In this document: positions 40,351 through 48,332 of the stretch, one piece after another
Layout: the number at the start of each line of letters is the position of its first letter
Numbering within the stretch: position 1 is the stretch's first letter
Assembly (NCBI GenBank): GCA_964436935.1
Contig: CAYTES010000004.1
Span: forward strand, 1 to 52,661
DNA: 52,661 nt
From: CAYTES01 sp964436935
GTDB lineage: Bacteria; Patescibacteriota; Gracilibacteria; UBA1369; UBA12473
Direction of reading: 5' to 3'
Program-made: the position numbers and the translations under genes
The notes under the pieces: model-generated
Told to the model about the DNA's origin: nothing
Database searches by the model: none
Seen by the model: the letters and a program-made list of their open reading frames with translations, nothing else

Positions 40351-41424
40351 ATGTCCTCTTACATTTCCGCATTTCAGCCTTATCTCCTTCCTGCATTGAC
40401 GTCTTTCGGGCTTGCCTTTTTGGGGACCTTTTCCGCATTACGTCTTTTTCCAAAATTGAAATTGATGGACCGTCCGCACCTTTATGGCCTTAAGCGGGCG
40501 CCCATTCCCTATAGTGGAGGATTGGTGCTTTTTTTGATGTTTTTGGTCAATGTTTTTTTGTTCATGGATTTGAATAAGCACGTTTTAGGGGTTCTTTTTG
40601 CCGTGACATTGATTGTGGGAGTGAGTTTTTTGGATGATCGTTATCGGTTGAGTCCATTGCTTCGATTGGGTGTTCAGGTCGTGGCGGCGACCATTGTGGT
40701 GCTTTTTGGAATGGGTATTGATGTGGTGACCAATCCTTTTGGGGGCCTCATTCATTTGGATGGGTTAGAGTTTCCCCTTACGTTGGGAAATACGGTTTAT
40801 CATTTCACATTGTTGGCCGATCTCTTCACGGTCATTTGGATTGTGGCCATGATCAATACCGTGAATTGGTTGGATGGTTTACCCGGTTTGGTGAGTGGCA
40901 TTTCTTGCATTGCTTCTTTCATCCTCTTCCTCCTCAGTGTTCGTCCGAATTTTCATTACATCAATCAAGCGGAAGTGTCGATTTTAGCCATTATTCTTTT
41001 TGGAATCACGGCCGCGTTTTGGTGGTTTGATTTTTCACCTCCCAAGATTTTAATGGGGGATACGGGGAGTATGTTTTTGGGTTTTATGTTGGCCATTTTG
41101 GCTATTTTTTCGGGAGGGAAAATCGCAACCACTTTTCTCATCATGGGGTTCCCTTTGCTCGATGCGTTTTGGGTGATTCTCCGACGACTTTTCCAGGGAA
41201 AATCGCCTTTTAAGGGCGATCTCTATCATTTTCATCATCGTTTATTGAGAGTGGGTTTGTCTGATCGTCAATCGATTGTGAGCATCTATTTGATTTCGGG
41301 TGTTTTTGGCTTTATTGCTTTATTTTTGGAGTCTAAAGAGAAATTGATTGCAATTGCAGTGCTTGCGCTTTTTACCATTGCTTTAGGTACTTTTGTGGTT
41401 TATCGGTCTCATCAAAATCGTTAG
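40351..41424 (+). CDS. WecA/MraY-family undecaprenyl-phosphate sugar-phosphate transferase
   Basis: 357 aa with about ten or eleven membrane segments. Moves a sugar-1-phosphate (GlcNAc in WecA/TagO) from UDP to undecaprenyl phosphate, starting glycan synthesis. Seen: PYSGGLVLF, LDDR (94-97), NTVNWLDGLPGL (169-180), ILMGDTGSMFLGF and the WecA-type histidine motif in LYHFHHRLL. The HHR motif and C-terminal part fit WecA/TagO better than MraY. The DGxDG motif reads DGLPG, with Pro178 where an Asp usually sits. Upstream truB and downstream dnaG are on the same strand; the O-antigen-ligase-like gene nearby may act later on the same lipid-linked glycan. Confidence 0.88.
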   Translation: MSSYISAFQPYLLPALTSFGLAFLGTFSALRLFPKLKLMDRPHLYGLKRAPIPYSGGLVLFLMFLVNVFLFMDLNKHVLGVLFAVTLIVGVSFLDDRYRLSPLLRLGVQVVAATIVVLFGMGIDVVTNPFGGLIHLDGLEFPLTLGNTVYHFTLLADLFTVIWIVAMINTVNWLDGLPGLVSGISCIASFILFLLSVRPNFHYINQAEVSILAIILFGITAAFWWFDFSPPKILMGDTGSMFLGFMLAILAIFSGGKIATTFLIMGFPLLDAFWVILRRLFQGKSPFKGDLYHFHHRLLRVGLSDRQSIVSIYLISGVFGFIALFLESKEKLIAIAVLALFTIALGTFVVYRSHQNR

Positions 41425-41444
41425 TTTTCAAATATCCTTTTCGC

Positions 41445-43229
41445 ATGAACCTTGATCCTGTCGCTGAAATCAAAGCAAAGCTTTCCATTGAAGAGCTTGT
41501 TTCGCGTTATGTTTCTCTCAAACGCACGGGGCGCACCTTGAAGGGGCTTTGTCCCTTTCATCCGGAAAAAACGCCCAGTTTTGTGGTGAGTACCGACCGA
41601 CAAACCGCCTATTGTTTTGGATGCCATAAAGGCGGAGATGTGTTTGCGTTTGTTCAGGAAATTGAAGGCATGAATTTTAAGGAGGCCTTGGTTTTTTTGG
41701 CGGATCGTGCCGGTGTTTCACTTGAATCTCATGCCGCTTTTTCGAAATCATCCGGTCCTTCTAAGGATGTCCGTGAGCGTTTTTTTGAAATCAATCGTGA
41801 GACGGCCGCTTTTTATGCTCAAGCTCTTTTTTCGTCTGCCGAAGGGCAAAAGGCGCTGCATTATCTCGAGCAGCGAGGGATTCTTCCTCAGACTTTGCAA
41901 GATTTCAAGGTCGGGTTTGCCCCCGATTCCTACGAGGCCACTCAGCATCATCTTTTTCAGAAAAACTATTCCAAGGCCGATCTTTTGGAATTGGGCCTGG
42001 TGGTTTCCAAGGATACGTCAGGAGATCACACCATTGACCGTTTTCGTTGTCGTATCATGTTCCCGATTTTTGATTTACAGGGGCGTATTATTGGCTTTGG
42101 AGGCCGTACGCTTAAGTCTGATGATCCGGCCAAGTACATGAATTCACCGGATTCTCCGTTGTATCATAAAAGTCAGGTGCTTTATGGATTGGATCGAGCA
42201 AAGGGGGCGATACGTCAGCACGATGCTGCGATTATTGTGGAAGGCTATATGGACCTTTTGGCCTCCCATCAGATTGGGGTTACCCATGTGGTGGCCAGTT
42301 CCGGAACCGCTTTGACCTCCGATCAACTCCGTTTATTGAAACGTTTTACCTCCCATGTTTCTTTTGCTTTTGACACGGACGGTGCGGGAGAAGAGGCGCT
42401 TCATCGAGCCATTGAATTGGGCCAGTCCCTTGATTTGACGATGAAGGTGGTGCGTCCTCCTGAAGGAAAAGATCCGGATGAATGCATTCGACGTGATCCC
42501 GAATTGTGGAAAAAGGCTGTGGAAGACGGTCCCTATTATCTGGATGATCTGCTTCAGCAATTGGGAGCTCGTCCCCATCTGGATTCCGCCTTGGGCAAAC
42601 GGGAGGCCTGTTTGTTTTTTTTCCCTTTCTTGTCTCACGCCAGTTCCTTGGAGCGGGACCATTATTTTCATCGCATGGCACTTTTATTGAAAGCTGATCC
42701 GCGTTTTTTGTATGAGGAATTTAAACAGTTTCAAAAGAATCGAACTTCCTTTAAGCGCGAATTGGTTTCTCCTTCCGAATCTCAAGGCAAGAATTCGGTG
42801 CATGTTTTCTCGAGACAAGAGTACTTTGTCGGCTTGTTATTGCGCTTTTGTGAGCATGTGGATGCCACCGTTTTGGAGGTACCCGGAGATGCATTTGAAG
42901 GAACATTAAAAAAGGTTTACAATACTATTCTTTCTCAGTATAATTCCTCCGCATGTTTTGATTCTGCTGCTTTATTCCGTGACTTGGATGAGGATGAGAT
43001 TCGAACGTGTGAAGTGTTGATGATTTTTGCGGAGTCTCGCAATGCTGATCTTTCCCAGGATAGGATACTCTCTGAAATGCAACAGGCTGCGGATCAGATT
43101 CATCGACGCTATCGTGAGTCCATGGCCGAGCAGCTCATGCACCAAATTCGATTGGCTCGAGAGGCCAAAGATGCCGACCTTGAGCAGACTCTTTTCCAAG
43201 AGTATTCCCGATTTTTTCACTCTTCTTAG
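41445..43229 (+). CDS. dnaG: DNA primase DnaG
   Basis: Makes RNA primers for replication. The protein is 594 aa, normal. The N-terminal zinc ribbon has Cys36, His39, Cys57 and Cys60 (CPFHPEKTPSF, YCFGCHKGGDV). Next are the RNA-polymerase domain with IGFGGRTL and KYMNSPDSPLYHKS, and the TOPRIM fold with VEGYMDLLA (Glu near 266) and FDTDGAG (near 311). The C-terminal helicase-interacting domain is less conserved. The TAG stop (43227-43229) is formed by TA of a target duplication plus the first G of the foldback element that follows; without the insertion the codon would be TAA. dnaG-rpoD-greA forms the familiar macromolecular synthesis order. Confidence 0.96.
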   Translation: MNLDPVAEIKAKLSIEELVSRYVSLKRTGRTLKGLCPFHPEKTPSFVVSTDRQTAYCFGCHKGGDVFAFVQEIEGMNFKEALVFLADRAGVSLESHAAFSKSSGPSKDVRERFFEINRETAAFYAQALFSSAEGQKALHYLEQRGILPQTLQDFKVGFAPDSYEATQHHLFQKNYSKADLLELGLVVSKDTSGDHTIDRFRCRIMFPIFDLQGRIIGFGGRTLKSDDPAKYMNSPDSPLYHKSQVLYGLDRAKGAIRQHDAAIIVEGYMDLLASHQIGVTHVVASSGTALTSDQLRLLKRFTSHVSFAFDTDGAGEEALHRAIELGQSLDLTMKVVRPPEGKDPDECIRRDPELWKKAVEDGPYYLDDLLQQLGARPHLDSALGKREACLFFFPFLSHASSLERDHYFHRMALLLKADPRFLYEEFKQFQKNRTSFKRELVSPSESQGKNSVHVFSRQEYFVGLLLRFCEHVDATVLEVPGDAFEGTLKKVYNTILSQYNSSACFDSAALFRDLDEDEIRTCEVLMIFAESRNADLSQDRILSEMQQAADQIHRRYRESMAEQLMHQIRLAREAKDADLEQTLFQEYSRFFHSS

Positions 43230-43406
43230 GGTTCGTCCATAAATAAATTCCCATCTTATGTCCACTGCATCTCCAAAATACAATCGCTTTTCAATCGAAA
43301 AATTTCTCATCGTACCTCTGGTACGCCTCGATATTTTTCTCAATCTTAGCGTCGTATTTGGAGCGCATTGAACTTAAATCTGAGTAATTTATTTCCGGAC
43401 GAACCC
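43229..43406. mobile_element. MITE-like foldback element, copy 2 (dnaG-rpoD)
   Basis: 178 bases, about 91% identical to 17033-17209, flanked by TTA on both sides (43226-43228 and 43407-43409). Ends are GGGTTCGTCC and GGACGAACCC, ten bases perfectly inverted. The internal stem reads CTCCAAATAC-like on the left and GTATTTGGAG on the right; the tip is CGTACC-TCT-GGTACG. It starts inside the dnaG stop codon and ends 18 bases before the rpoD ATG, so it replaces the rpoD leader. Confidence 0.88.
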
Positions 43407-43424
43407 TTAAATCCTCTTCATCCT

Positions 43425-44585
43425 ATGGCTCGAACTCAAAAATTTATTTCTCACTTTGCGGATGATAAATTTCAAAATTATGCTCCTGCGGTTCAGAAGC
43501 TGATTGAGAAAGGTCGTGAGCGAGGTTTTGTTACTGAGCAGGAATTGATGCAAGCCTTGCCCAATGCGGAAGAGGATGTTTTGTTGTTGGATGAAATTTA
43601 TACGATTTTTTTGGATTTGGGGATCGATGTGATTGATGTGAAGGATGCGATGATTTGGAACCAGAAAAAGGCTTCGGATGGGGATGATGCGGCGGCCATT
43701 AAGGAAGCCGAGGAGATTGATGAAGCTAAATTGCGTCAGATTGATAAGGATATTCAATTGAGTGAAATTGCGAACGATTCGATTCGCATGTATTTGTGTG
43801 AGATTGGTAAGGTGGATTTATTGAATGCCAAACAAGAATCCGAATTGGCAAAACGCATCAAAAAAGGCGATCAATCCGCGAAGCGACAGTTGGCTGAGGC
43901 CAACCTTCGTTTGGTTGTCAGTATTGCAAAAAAATATATTGGCCGAGGGCTTTCCTTTTTGGATTTGATTCAAGAGGGGAACATCGGTTTATTTCGGGCG
44001 GTTGAGAAATTTGATCCGGATCGAGGGTTTAAATTTTCAACCTATGCCACGTGGTGGATTCGTCAGGCCATTACCCGTGCCATTGCGGACCAGGCGCGGA
44101 CAATTCGTATTCCGGTTCACATGGTCGAGACCATCAATAAATTGACTCATACGCAACGCCGTTTGGTTCAAGAATTGGGGCGTGAGCCGTTGATTGAAGA
44201 GTTGGCTGCTGAAATGGGAATGGACATTAAGAAGGTCCGTCATATTTTGAAGATTTCTCAGGATATCGTTTCTCTCGAGGCTCCCGTTGGTGCGGAAGAA
44301 GACAGTAAGTTGGGTGATTTCATTGAAGATGCGGAATCGCTTTCTCCAAGTGAATCCACCAATCGAAAGTTGATTCGAGAGAATATCATGGACATGCTTC
44401 AGTATCTTTCCGCTCGAGAGCGAAAGATTATTGAAATGCGATTTGGTTTGAAGGATGGCATTCCTCATACGTTGGAGGAGGTGGGTAAAGAATTCGGGGT
44501 TACTCGCGAACGTATTCGTCAGATCGAAGCTAAGGTGTTGCAAAAATTGAAGGAACATCCTACTAGTGTCCGCATTCGCTCTTGA
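43425..44585 (+). CDS. rpoD: Primary sigma factor RpoD (sigma-70)
   Basis: 386 aa from ATG 43425 (MARTQKFISHF). An in-frame TTG at 43368 would start inside the foldback element and is rejected. Region 1.1 is present (about 5-85), then region 1.2 (DSIRMYLCEIGKVDLL), region 2 (ANLRLVVSIAKKYIGRGL, LIQEGNIGLFRAVEKFD, KFSTYATWWIRQAITRAI), region 3 (HMVETINKL) and region 4 with the helix-turn-helix TLEEVGKEFGVTRERIRQIE. The normal -35/-10 hexamers seen across the window agree with such a factor. Its leader is now mostly the mobile element, which may change its expression relative to dnaG. Confidence 0.96.
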   Translation: MARTQKFISHFADDKFQNYAPAVQKLIEKGRERGFVTEQELMQALPNAEEDVLLLDEIYTIFLDLGIDVIDVKDAMIWNQKKASDGDDAAAIKEAEEIDEAKLRQIDKDIQLSEIANDSIRMYLCEIGKVDLLNAKQESELAKRIKKGDQSAKRQLAEANLRLVVSIAKKYIGRGLSFLDLIQEGNIGLFRAVEKFDPDRGFKFSTYATWWIRQAITRAIADQARTIRIPVHMVETINKLTHTQRRLVQELGREPLIEELAAEMGMDIKKVRHILKISQDIVSLEAPVGAEEDSKLGDFIEDAESLSPSESTNRKLIRENIMDMLQYLSARERKIIEMRFGLKDGIPHTLEEVGKEFGVTRERIRQIEAKVLQKLKEHPTSVRIRS

Positions 44586-44629
44586 GGAACTCCCTAAGTA
44601 TTTGAATTATATTTTAACTTTTTGTTTCT

Positions 44630-45127
44630 ATGGCTACGACTGCCGCTCATCAAGAAGGTAATCCCACATTTGTCACGAAAGACGGGTTTAAACAATTGCA
44701 GGATGAATTGCAAAATCTGAAGACCATTCGACGTCGAGAAGTGGCAAAGCGTTTGGAAGAGGCCATCAGTTATGGGGATCTTTCAGAAAACTCTGAATAT
44801 GAGGAGGCCAAGAACGAACAAGCTTTTGTGGAAGGTCGTATTTTGGAACTTGATGAAAAGATCAAGCATGCCAAAATTATTTCAGCGACCAAGCATGGTA
44901 AGGTGGTGGAATTGGGGAGTGTGGTTGTGATTCAACAGGTTAATCCAAAAGAAGGAGATACGGAAGAGTATACCATTGTCGGATCTACCGAGGCCGATCC
45001 TTTGAATGCGCGCATTTCCAATGAATCTCCTATCGGGGCAGCCTTATTGGATCATAAAATAGGTGATGTGGTGGAGTTTAAGGTTCCTGCCGGGAAGGTG
45101 AGTTATAAGATTTTGAAGCTGAAGTAG
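44630..45127 (+). CDS. greA: Transcription elongation factor GreA
   Basis: Rescues backtracked RNA polymerase by stimulating cleavage of the transcript 3' end. The protein is 165 aa, about normal with a short extra N-terminal tail. The coiled-coil hairpin is typical, with the acidic tip in ISYGDLSENSEYEEAKNEQ, followed by EGRILELDEKIK. The C-terminal FKBP-like domain shows VGSTEADPLNARISNESPIGAALL and KVPAGKVSYKIL. It starts 44 bases after rpoD and is the last gene of the plus-strand run. A 24-base palindrome follows. Confidence 0.95.
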   Translation: MATTAAHQEGNPTFVTKDGFKQLQDELQNLKTIRRREVAKRLEEAISYGDLSENSEYEEAKNEQAFVEGRILELDEKIKHAKIISATKHGKVVELGSVVVIQQVNPKEGDTEEYTIVGSTEADPLNARISNESPIGAALLDHKIGDVVEFKVPAGKVSYKILKLK

Positions 45128-45160
45128 CCAAAAATATATTCCCTTCGTTCGCGAGAGTTT

Positions 45161-45184
45161 CGCCTGCCTGCCGGCAGGCAGGCG
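45161..45184. repeat. 24-base perfect GC-rich palindrome after greA
   Basis: The 24 bases read the same on both strands and consist of GCCTG/CAGGC units around a CCGG centre. Outer GCGAG (45151-45155) and CTCGC (45195-45199) also pair. It sits between convergent greA and the helical-repeat gene and could end transcription from both sides, though no T-tract follows. I recall similar GCCTGCC palindromes scattered in CPR genomes. Confidence 0.75.
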
Positions 45185-45249
45185 GACTCAATAGCTCGCT
45201 CAGAAAACATAATTTTCGCATGGGGAAAAGATTCAATCGTAGTATTTTA

Positions 45250-47511
45250 TCAGTTTTTTTCCCATTTTTTTAATTCACTCATGATGTCGTCACTATAAGC
45301 CAGAGTATATTTCCTCAGCACTTTTAAAATTAGTGCTGCACAATTCTGTTTTATACTTCTACCACTAAAACTGTCTGTAATAGATTGAAATTTAGATAAA
45401 AGCAATGAAAGACATTGATTGCGAACTTTTTCTGATTCCATATCCGTATTTGCAATCAAATGTATTCCAGCTTTTTCTTGTAATCGAGCATGTTTGTTTT
45501 TTTCATTCTCTACTGCATATTCTATCTGCCTTTTTCTGTCCTGTGCACCTCTTTCACCCATACTTAAGGATAAATGAGTATACTCATGATCCTCAAGTGG
45601 TTTGGTTTCCAAGTCAGATTCATTAATTCTTGAAAAGAGTAATTCCTCTGCAAGTTTCATATCCATTTCAAGATTTAAATCTAGTATACATGCGAGATCC
45701 TCATTGCATTTAGTTTTTTTCTCTGCAGATCCATGGTGAGCCCCTTCAATATCGTCATTTATTCTTTGGGCGAGATAAATAGTTCCACTCAAATCCAACA
45801 AAGCCTGCATACCTTCTTTTGTCTTCGATTGTTTTAAAATTGATTTTATACGTTTCCACGTATTTTCGAAAAACGGTATTCTATCTTTAGCATAACTGGA
45901 TATTGCAATCCCGAACTGTCGATCTTCCTCTTCGGTGAGTGTCGCTTCTTTTTCAAGAAACTCTCCAATAATTTTAATAGATTCAGAGCGAACGTAATAA
46001 TTTGTTTTGGGCTCTACTTTTCTGCGTATTATTGGATCCCAATCTTCTATATGTCCTGGATGCATTAAACCCACTTCAAAAATCGCTTTTCTGGCCTCTG
46101 GGGATTTGCTGTTTTTAAGTACATCCATCACTCCGTAGGCAGGCCTTTCTACTTTAAACAGTTCAATGAATTTTTGAGTATACCCTTCATCATTTCCCAT
46201 AATAAGATGCATGAAATTATACCCATTTTTGGGATCTGCCCAGTCTTCCATGAGTTTATCCATGATTTTTCTGTAGAGTGTTGGATTTTGATCTTTTGAT
46301 CTTGAAAGAAGATGCCGTTGAAGATCAAAATTCTGAGAATACTCAAAATGGATAACAAAATCGTATAAATAGCGAGAAACTTTTCCATCTTCATCATCCA
46401 ATACGATCAATGCCTCTAAAATTTTAGTCGAGAGTTTTGGCCCTGCTCCAAAATCATTATGCTTCGAACCGTAATTGCACGCTGCGACCAACGTATCGAA
46501 GGCTTCCGTCTGAATGCATTCTACCATAGCTTTTGCCTCGGATTTTGCTTTCGCATTCTCCGTATCAGCCTTATCTTCGAGAACGCTCAATGCACCCCCC
46601 AATCTGTTTACAATGGGCTCCGCCTCATTCAATGTCACGAGTAACGAAATACTTCGTTTTGTATCATCTTGGCCTAATATTTTCACCAAATTTTGACGTT
46701 CATAACTATGATTATCAAAACGTTTACTCAATGGCTCTACGGAATCATATAAAAATTGTTTTTCAGTGGCAGTGATGGTTTCGGGGGCATAAGCAGCGAT
46801 GGCGGAGAGAGATCGGCTCGCCACGTTTGGATTTTCATGTTTCAAACCTTCTTCAAAGATAAATTTTCTTGCTTCCGGGTTTTTACTTGAAGCAAGCACT
46901 TTGAATGGGTGATGTAATTTTGAATTGGGGTTTGAGTCGCGGACAAACCCTATGAATTCATGTGTTAATCCCTCATCGGCTCCAACGAAAGCTTTGGCAA
47001 CCGATTCTTCATTTCCTCTTCGTTTTTGATCATTCAATTCTGCTTGAATACTTGCAAGGATTTCACTTTTAAATACTCCATCTAAATCCGGATTGATAGT
47101 TCTAAGCTTAGCTAATGCTTCTTTTTGTACCGATTCTGCTTCATTCGGATTTAAAATGATGACTTGCATGGCTTCTTTGAGCTGGCCTTCATCGGTTAAG
47201 GCCATTAAATTTTCTATAACGGATTGCCGAATCACTTTTTCTTCCCCTGGACGATGCCCAGAGAGGTAGGACATTAAAAGAGTGGTGACCGCATTATTTG
47301 TATTCCCCCTATAGCTCTCCACTACTTTTGCTGATTCTTCTTCCTGGCGGTCAGAAAATTCCATCATTAATGCAGGCAAATTCTTTTCTACATTACTCAT
47401 TTTAGTCCCGGGGCCACCAAATGTGGGGATCTCTAAAGGTTTTATAGACAACGCCGTCCTCAGCTTATCCAAATCATCAGGGCTACTATCTACGGGTTGG
47501 GGAGAAGACAT
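45250..47511 (-). CDS. Helical (HEAT/ARM-like) repeat protein, 753 aa
   Basis: Soluble, almost all helical, no signal peptide. Two regions are clearly related: about 172-250 (GADEGLTHEFIGFV, then SKNPEARKFIFEEGLKH) and about 435-530 (GNDEGYTQKFIELF, then SKSPEARKAIFEVGLMH). The helix pairs with conserved Ala/Arg/Leu spacing (PNVASRSLSAIAAYAPE, YYVRSESIKIIGEFLEKE) look like HEAT or ARM repeats. Such proteins are usually scaffolds for protein-protein contacts; no enzyme motif is seen. It has its own strong promoter, and a palindrome lies downstream. Function unknown. Confidence 0.75.
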   Translation of the reverse strand: MSSPQPVDSSPDDLDKLRTALSIKPLEIPTFGGPGTKMSNVEKNLPALMMEFSDRQEEESAKVVESYRGNTNNAVTTLLMSYLSGHRPGEEKVIRQSVIENLMALTDEGQLKEAMQVIILNPNEAESVQKEALAKLRTINPDLDGVFKSEILASIQAELNDQKRRGNEESVAKAFVGADEGLTHEFIGFVRDSNPNSKLHHPFKVLASSKNPEARKFIFEEGLKHENPNVASRSLSAIAAYAPETITATEKQFLYDSVEPLSKRFDNHSYERQNLVKILGQDDTKRSISLLVTLNEAEPIVNRLGGALSVLEDKADTENAKAKSEAKAMVECIQTEAFDTLVAACNYGSKHNDFGAGPKLSTKILEALIVLDDEDGKVSRYLYDFVIHFEYSQNFDLQRHLLSRSKDQNPTLYRKIMDKLMEDWADPKNGYNFMHLIMGNDEGYTQKFIELFKVERPAYGVMDVLKNSKSPEARKAIFEVGLMHPGHIEDWDPIIRRKVEPKTNYYVRSESIKIIGEFLEKEATLTEEEDRQFGIAISSYAKDRIPFFENTWKRIKSILKQSKTKEGMQALLDLSGTIYLAQRINDDIEGAHHGSAEKKTKCNEDLACILDLNLEMDMKLAEELLFSRINESDLETKPLEDHEYTHLSLSMGERGAQDRKRQIEYAVENEKNKHARLQEKAGIHLIANTDMESEKVRNQCLSLLLSKFQSITDSFSGRSIKQNCAALILKVLRKYTLAYSDDIMSELKKWEKN

Positions 47512-47546
47512 AAAACATGTAATAAAAAACTAAAAAAAATCATATT

Positions 47547-47575
47547 ATTATAACATAAAATAATTATTATTGCAA
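47547..47575 (-). promoter_or_regulatory. Promoter of the helical-repeat protein gene
   Basis: Minus strand: TTGCAA (47575-47570), 17-base spacer, perfect TATAAT (47552-47547) with an extended -10 TGT. Leader about 28 bases to the ATG at 47511. Confidence 0.55.
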
Positions 47576-47624
47576 AACGGATGAGCGTAACTGCTCACCG
47601 GATTGAAGCGTGGCATGTCTCCAT

Positions 47625-48074
47625 TTAAGAAGCTTTCCTGGAATGATTTTCCTCTTCTTCCACTTTTTCTTCTCTCCTTTTATTGTAGATGTAGTTCGCG
47701 GCATGAAAGACCACCGGCCCAAATACGGCGAAATAACCGGCCGTATTTTTGTCGTTGAGGATCAAATAGGCCCCGAATCCCATTAGTGAAACGGTGAGCG
47801 TAAACGCCATCCACATGCCCATGCGTTCGTTGGAGATATTGGACTGTGTGACCGATTTTTCTAAATCTTGCCGATGATTGGCCTGTTTTTCGGCCATAGA
47901 AATGATTCGATCGGCCGCGCCGAAGAGAATGTTTTCGTACCCCTGAAGAAGATTGGGTGGTGGTAAAGGGCCTGAAAAAGAGGTGGAGATCTCGGTCATG
48001 CGCTCGTCGAGATTTTCTTTGTCACGCCTTTGAATCGCCTTACTTTTTTCTTTTCTTTTTTTGCGCATAGTCAT
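47625..48074 (-). CDS. DUF2335-family membrane protein
   Basis: 149 aa from ATG 48074; ATG codons at 48068 and 47999 are alternatives, and the last would remove the overlap with the gene before it. The family signature FSGPLPPPNLLQGYENI followed by GAADRIISMAEKQANHR is clear, then two membrane segments (MWMAFTLTVSLMGFGAYLIL and AGYFAVFGPVVFHAANYIY) and a charged tail. DUF2335 proteins have no established function. The first 25 residues are very basic (MRKKRKEKSK). The gene overlaps the small 70-aa gene by 35 bases at this start, which suggests coupled translation. Confidence 0.82.
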   Translation of the reverse strand: MTMRKKRKEKSKAIQRRDKENLDERMTEISTSFSGPLPPPNLLQGYENILFGAADRIISMAEKQANHRQDLEKSVTQSNISNERMGMWMAFTLTVSLMGFGAYLILNDKNTAGYFAVFGPVVFHAANYIYNKRREEKVEEEENHSRKAS

Positions 48075-48252
48075 GGATTGAAATGTAAAGTGCGTTCCCT
48101 ACATTGGCCCAATCATTTTTGAGCGCAAAATAGTCGGCATTTTCTTGTCTATGGGTGTGGTCTAATTTTCCGTACAGGTCCATCACTCGGCTTGCCCCTT
48201 TTAAGAAGGAAGGAAAATGGAACAGGCTCGATTTTTTTAGATCTTTTTCCAT
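48040..48252 (-). CDS. Small protein paired with the DUF2335 gene, 70 aa
   Basis: ATG at 48252 (MEKDLKKSSLFHFPSFLKG). The pattern SRVMDLYGKL, then YFALKNDWANVGNALYISI, matches my recollection of short proteins commonly found directly before DUF2335 genes (a DLGG-like stretch, then L..DW..VG..L). The C-terminus is Lys-rich (QKKKRKK). Overlap with the DUF2335 gene and the same strand support a two-gene unit. Function unknown. Confidence 0.65.
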   Translation of the reverse strand: MEKDLKKSSLFHFPSFLKGASRVMDLYGKLDHTHRQENADYFALKNDWANVGNALYISIHDYAQKKKRKK

Positions 48253-48332
48253 GATTCTCTGTTTAATATTCTTGGACTTTCCATTTTACTACTTTTTAGC
48301 CCGGATGGATAATCATTGGGACTGAGTATCTG

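Noticed and set aside
43368..43425. Longer rpoD start (in-frame TTG at 43368 giving 19 more residues)
   Set aside because: Those codons lie inside the mobile foldback element, and the same bases in the other copy (17174-17209) are non-coding. ATG 43425 gives a normal sigma factor.
11650..47600. Shared GCGTAACTGCTC near 11654 and 47585 as a repeat
   Set aside because: A 12-base match is expected by chance in a window this long.
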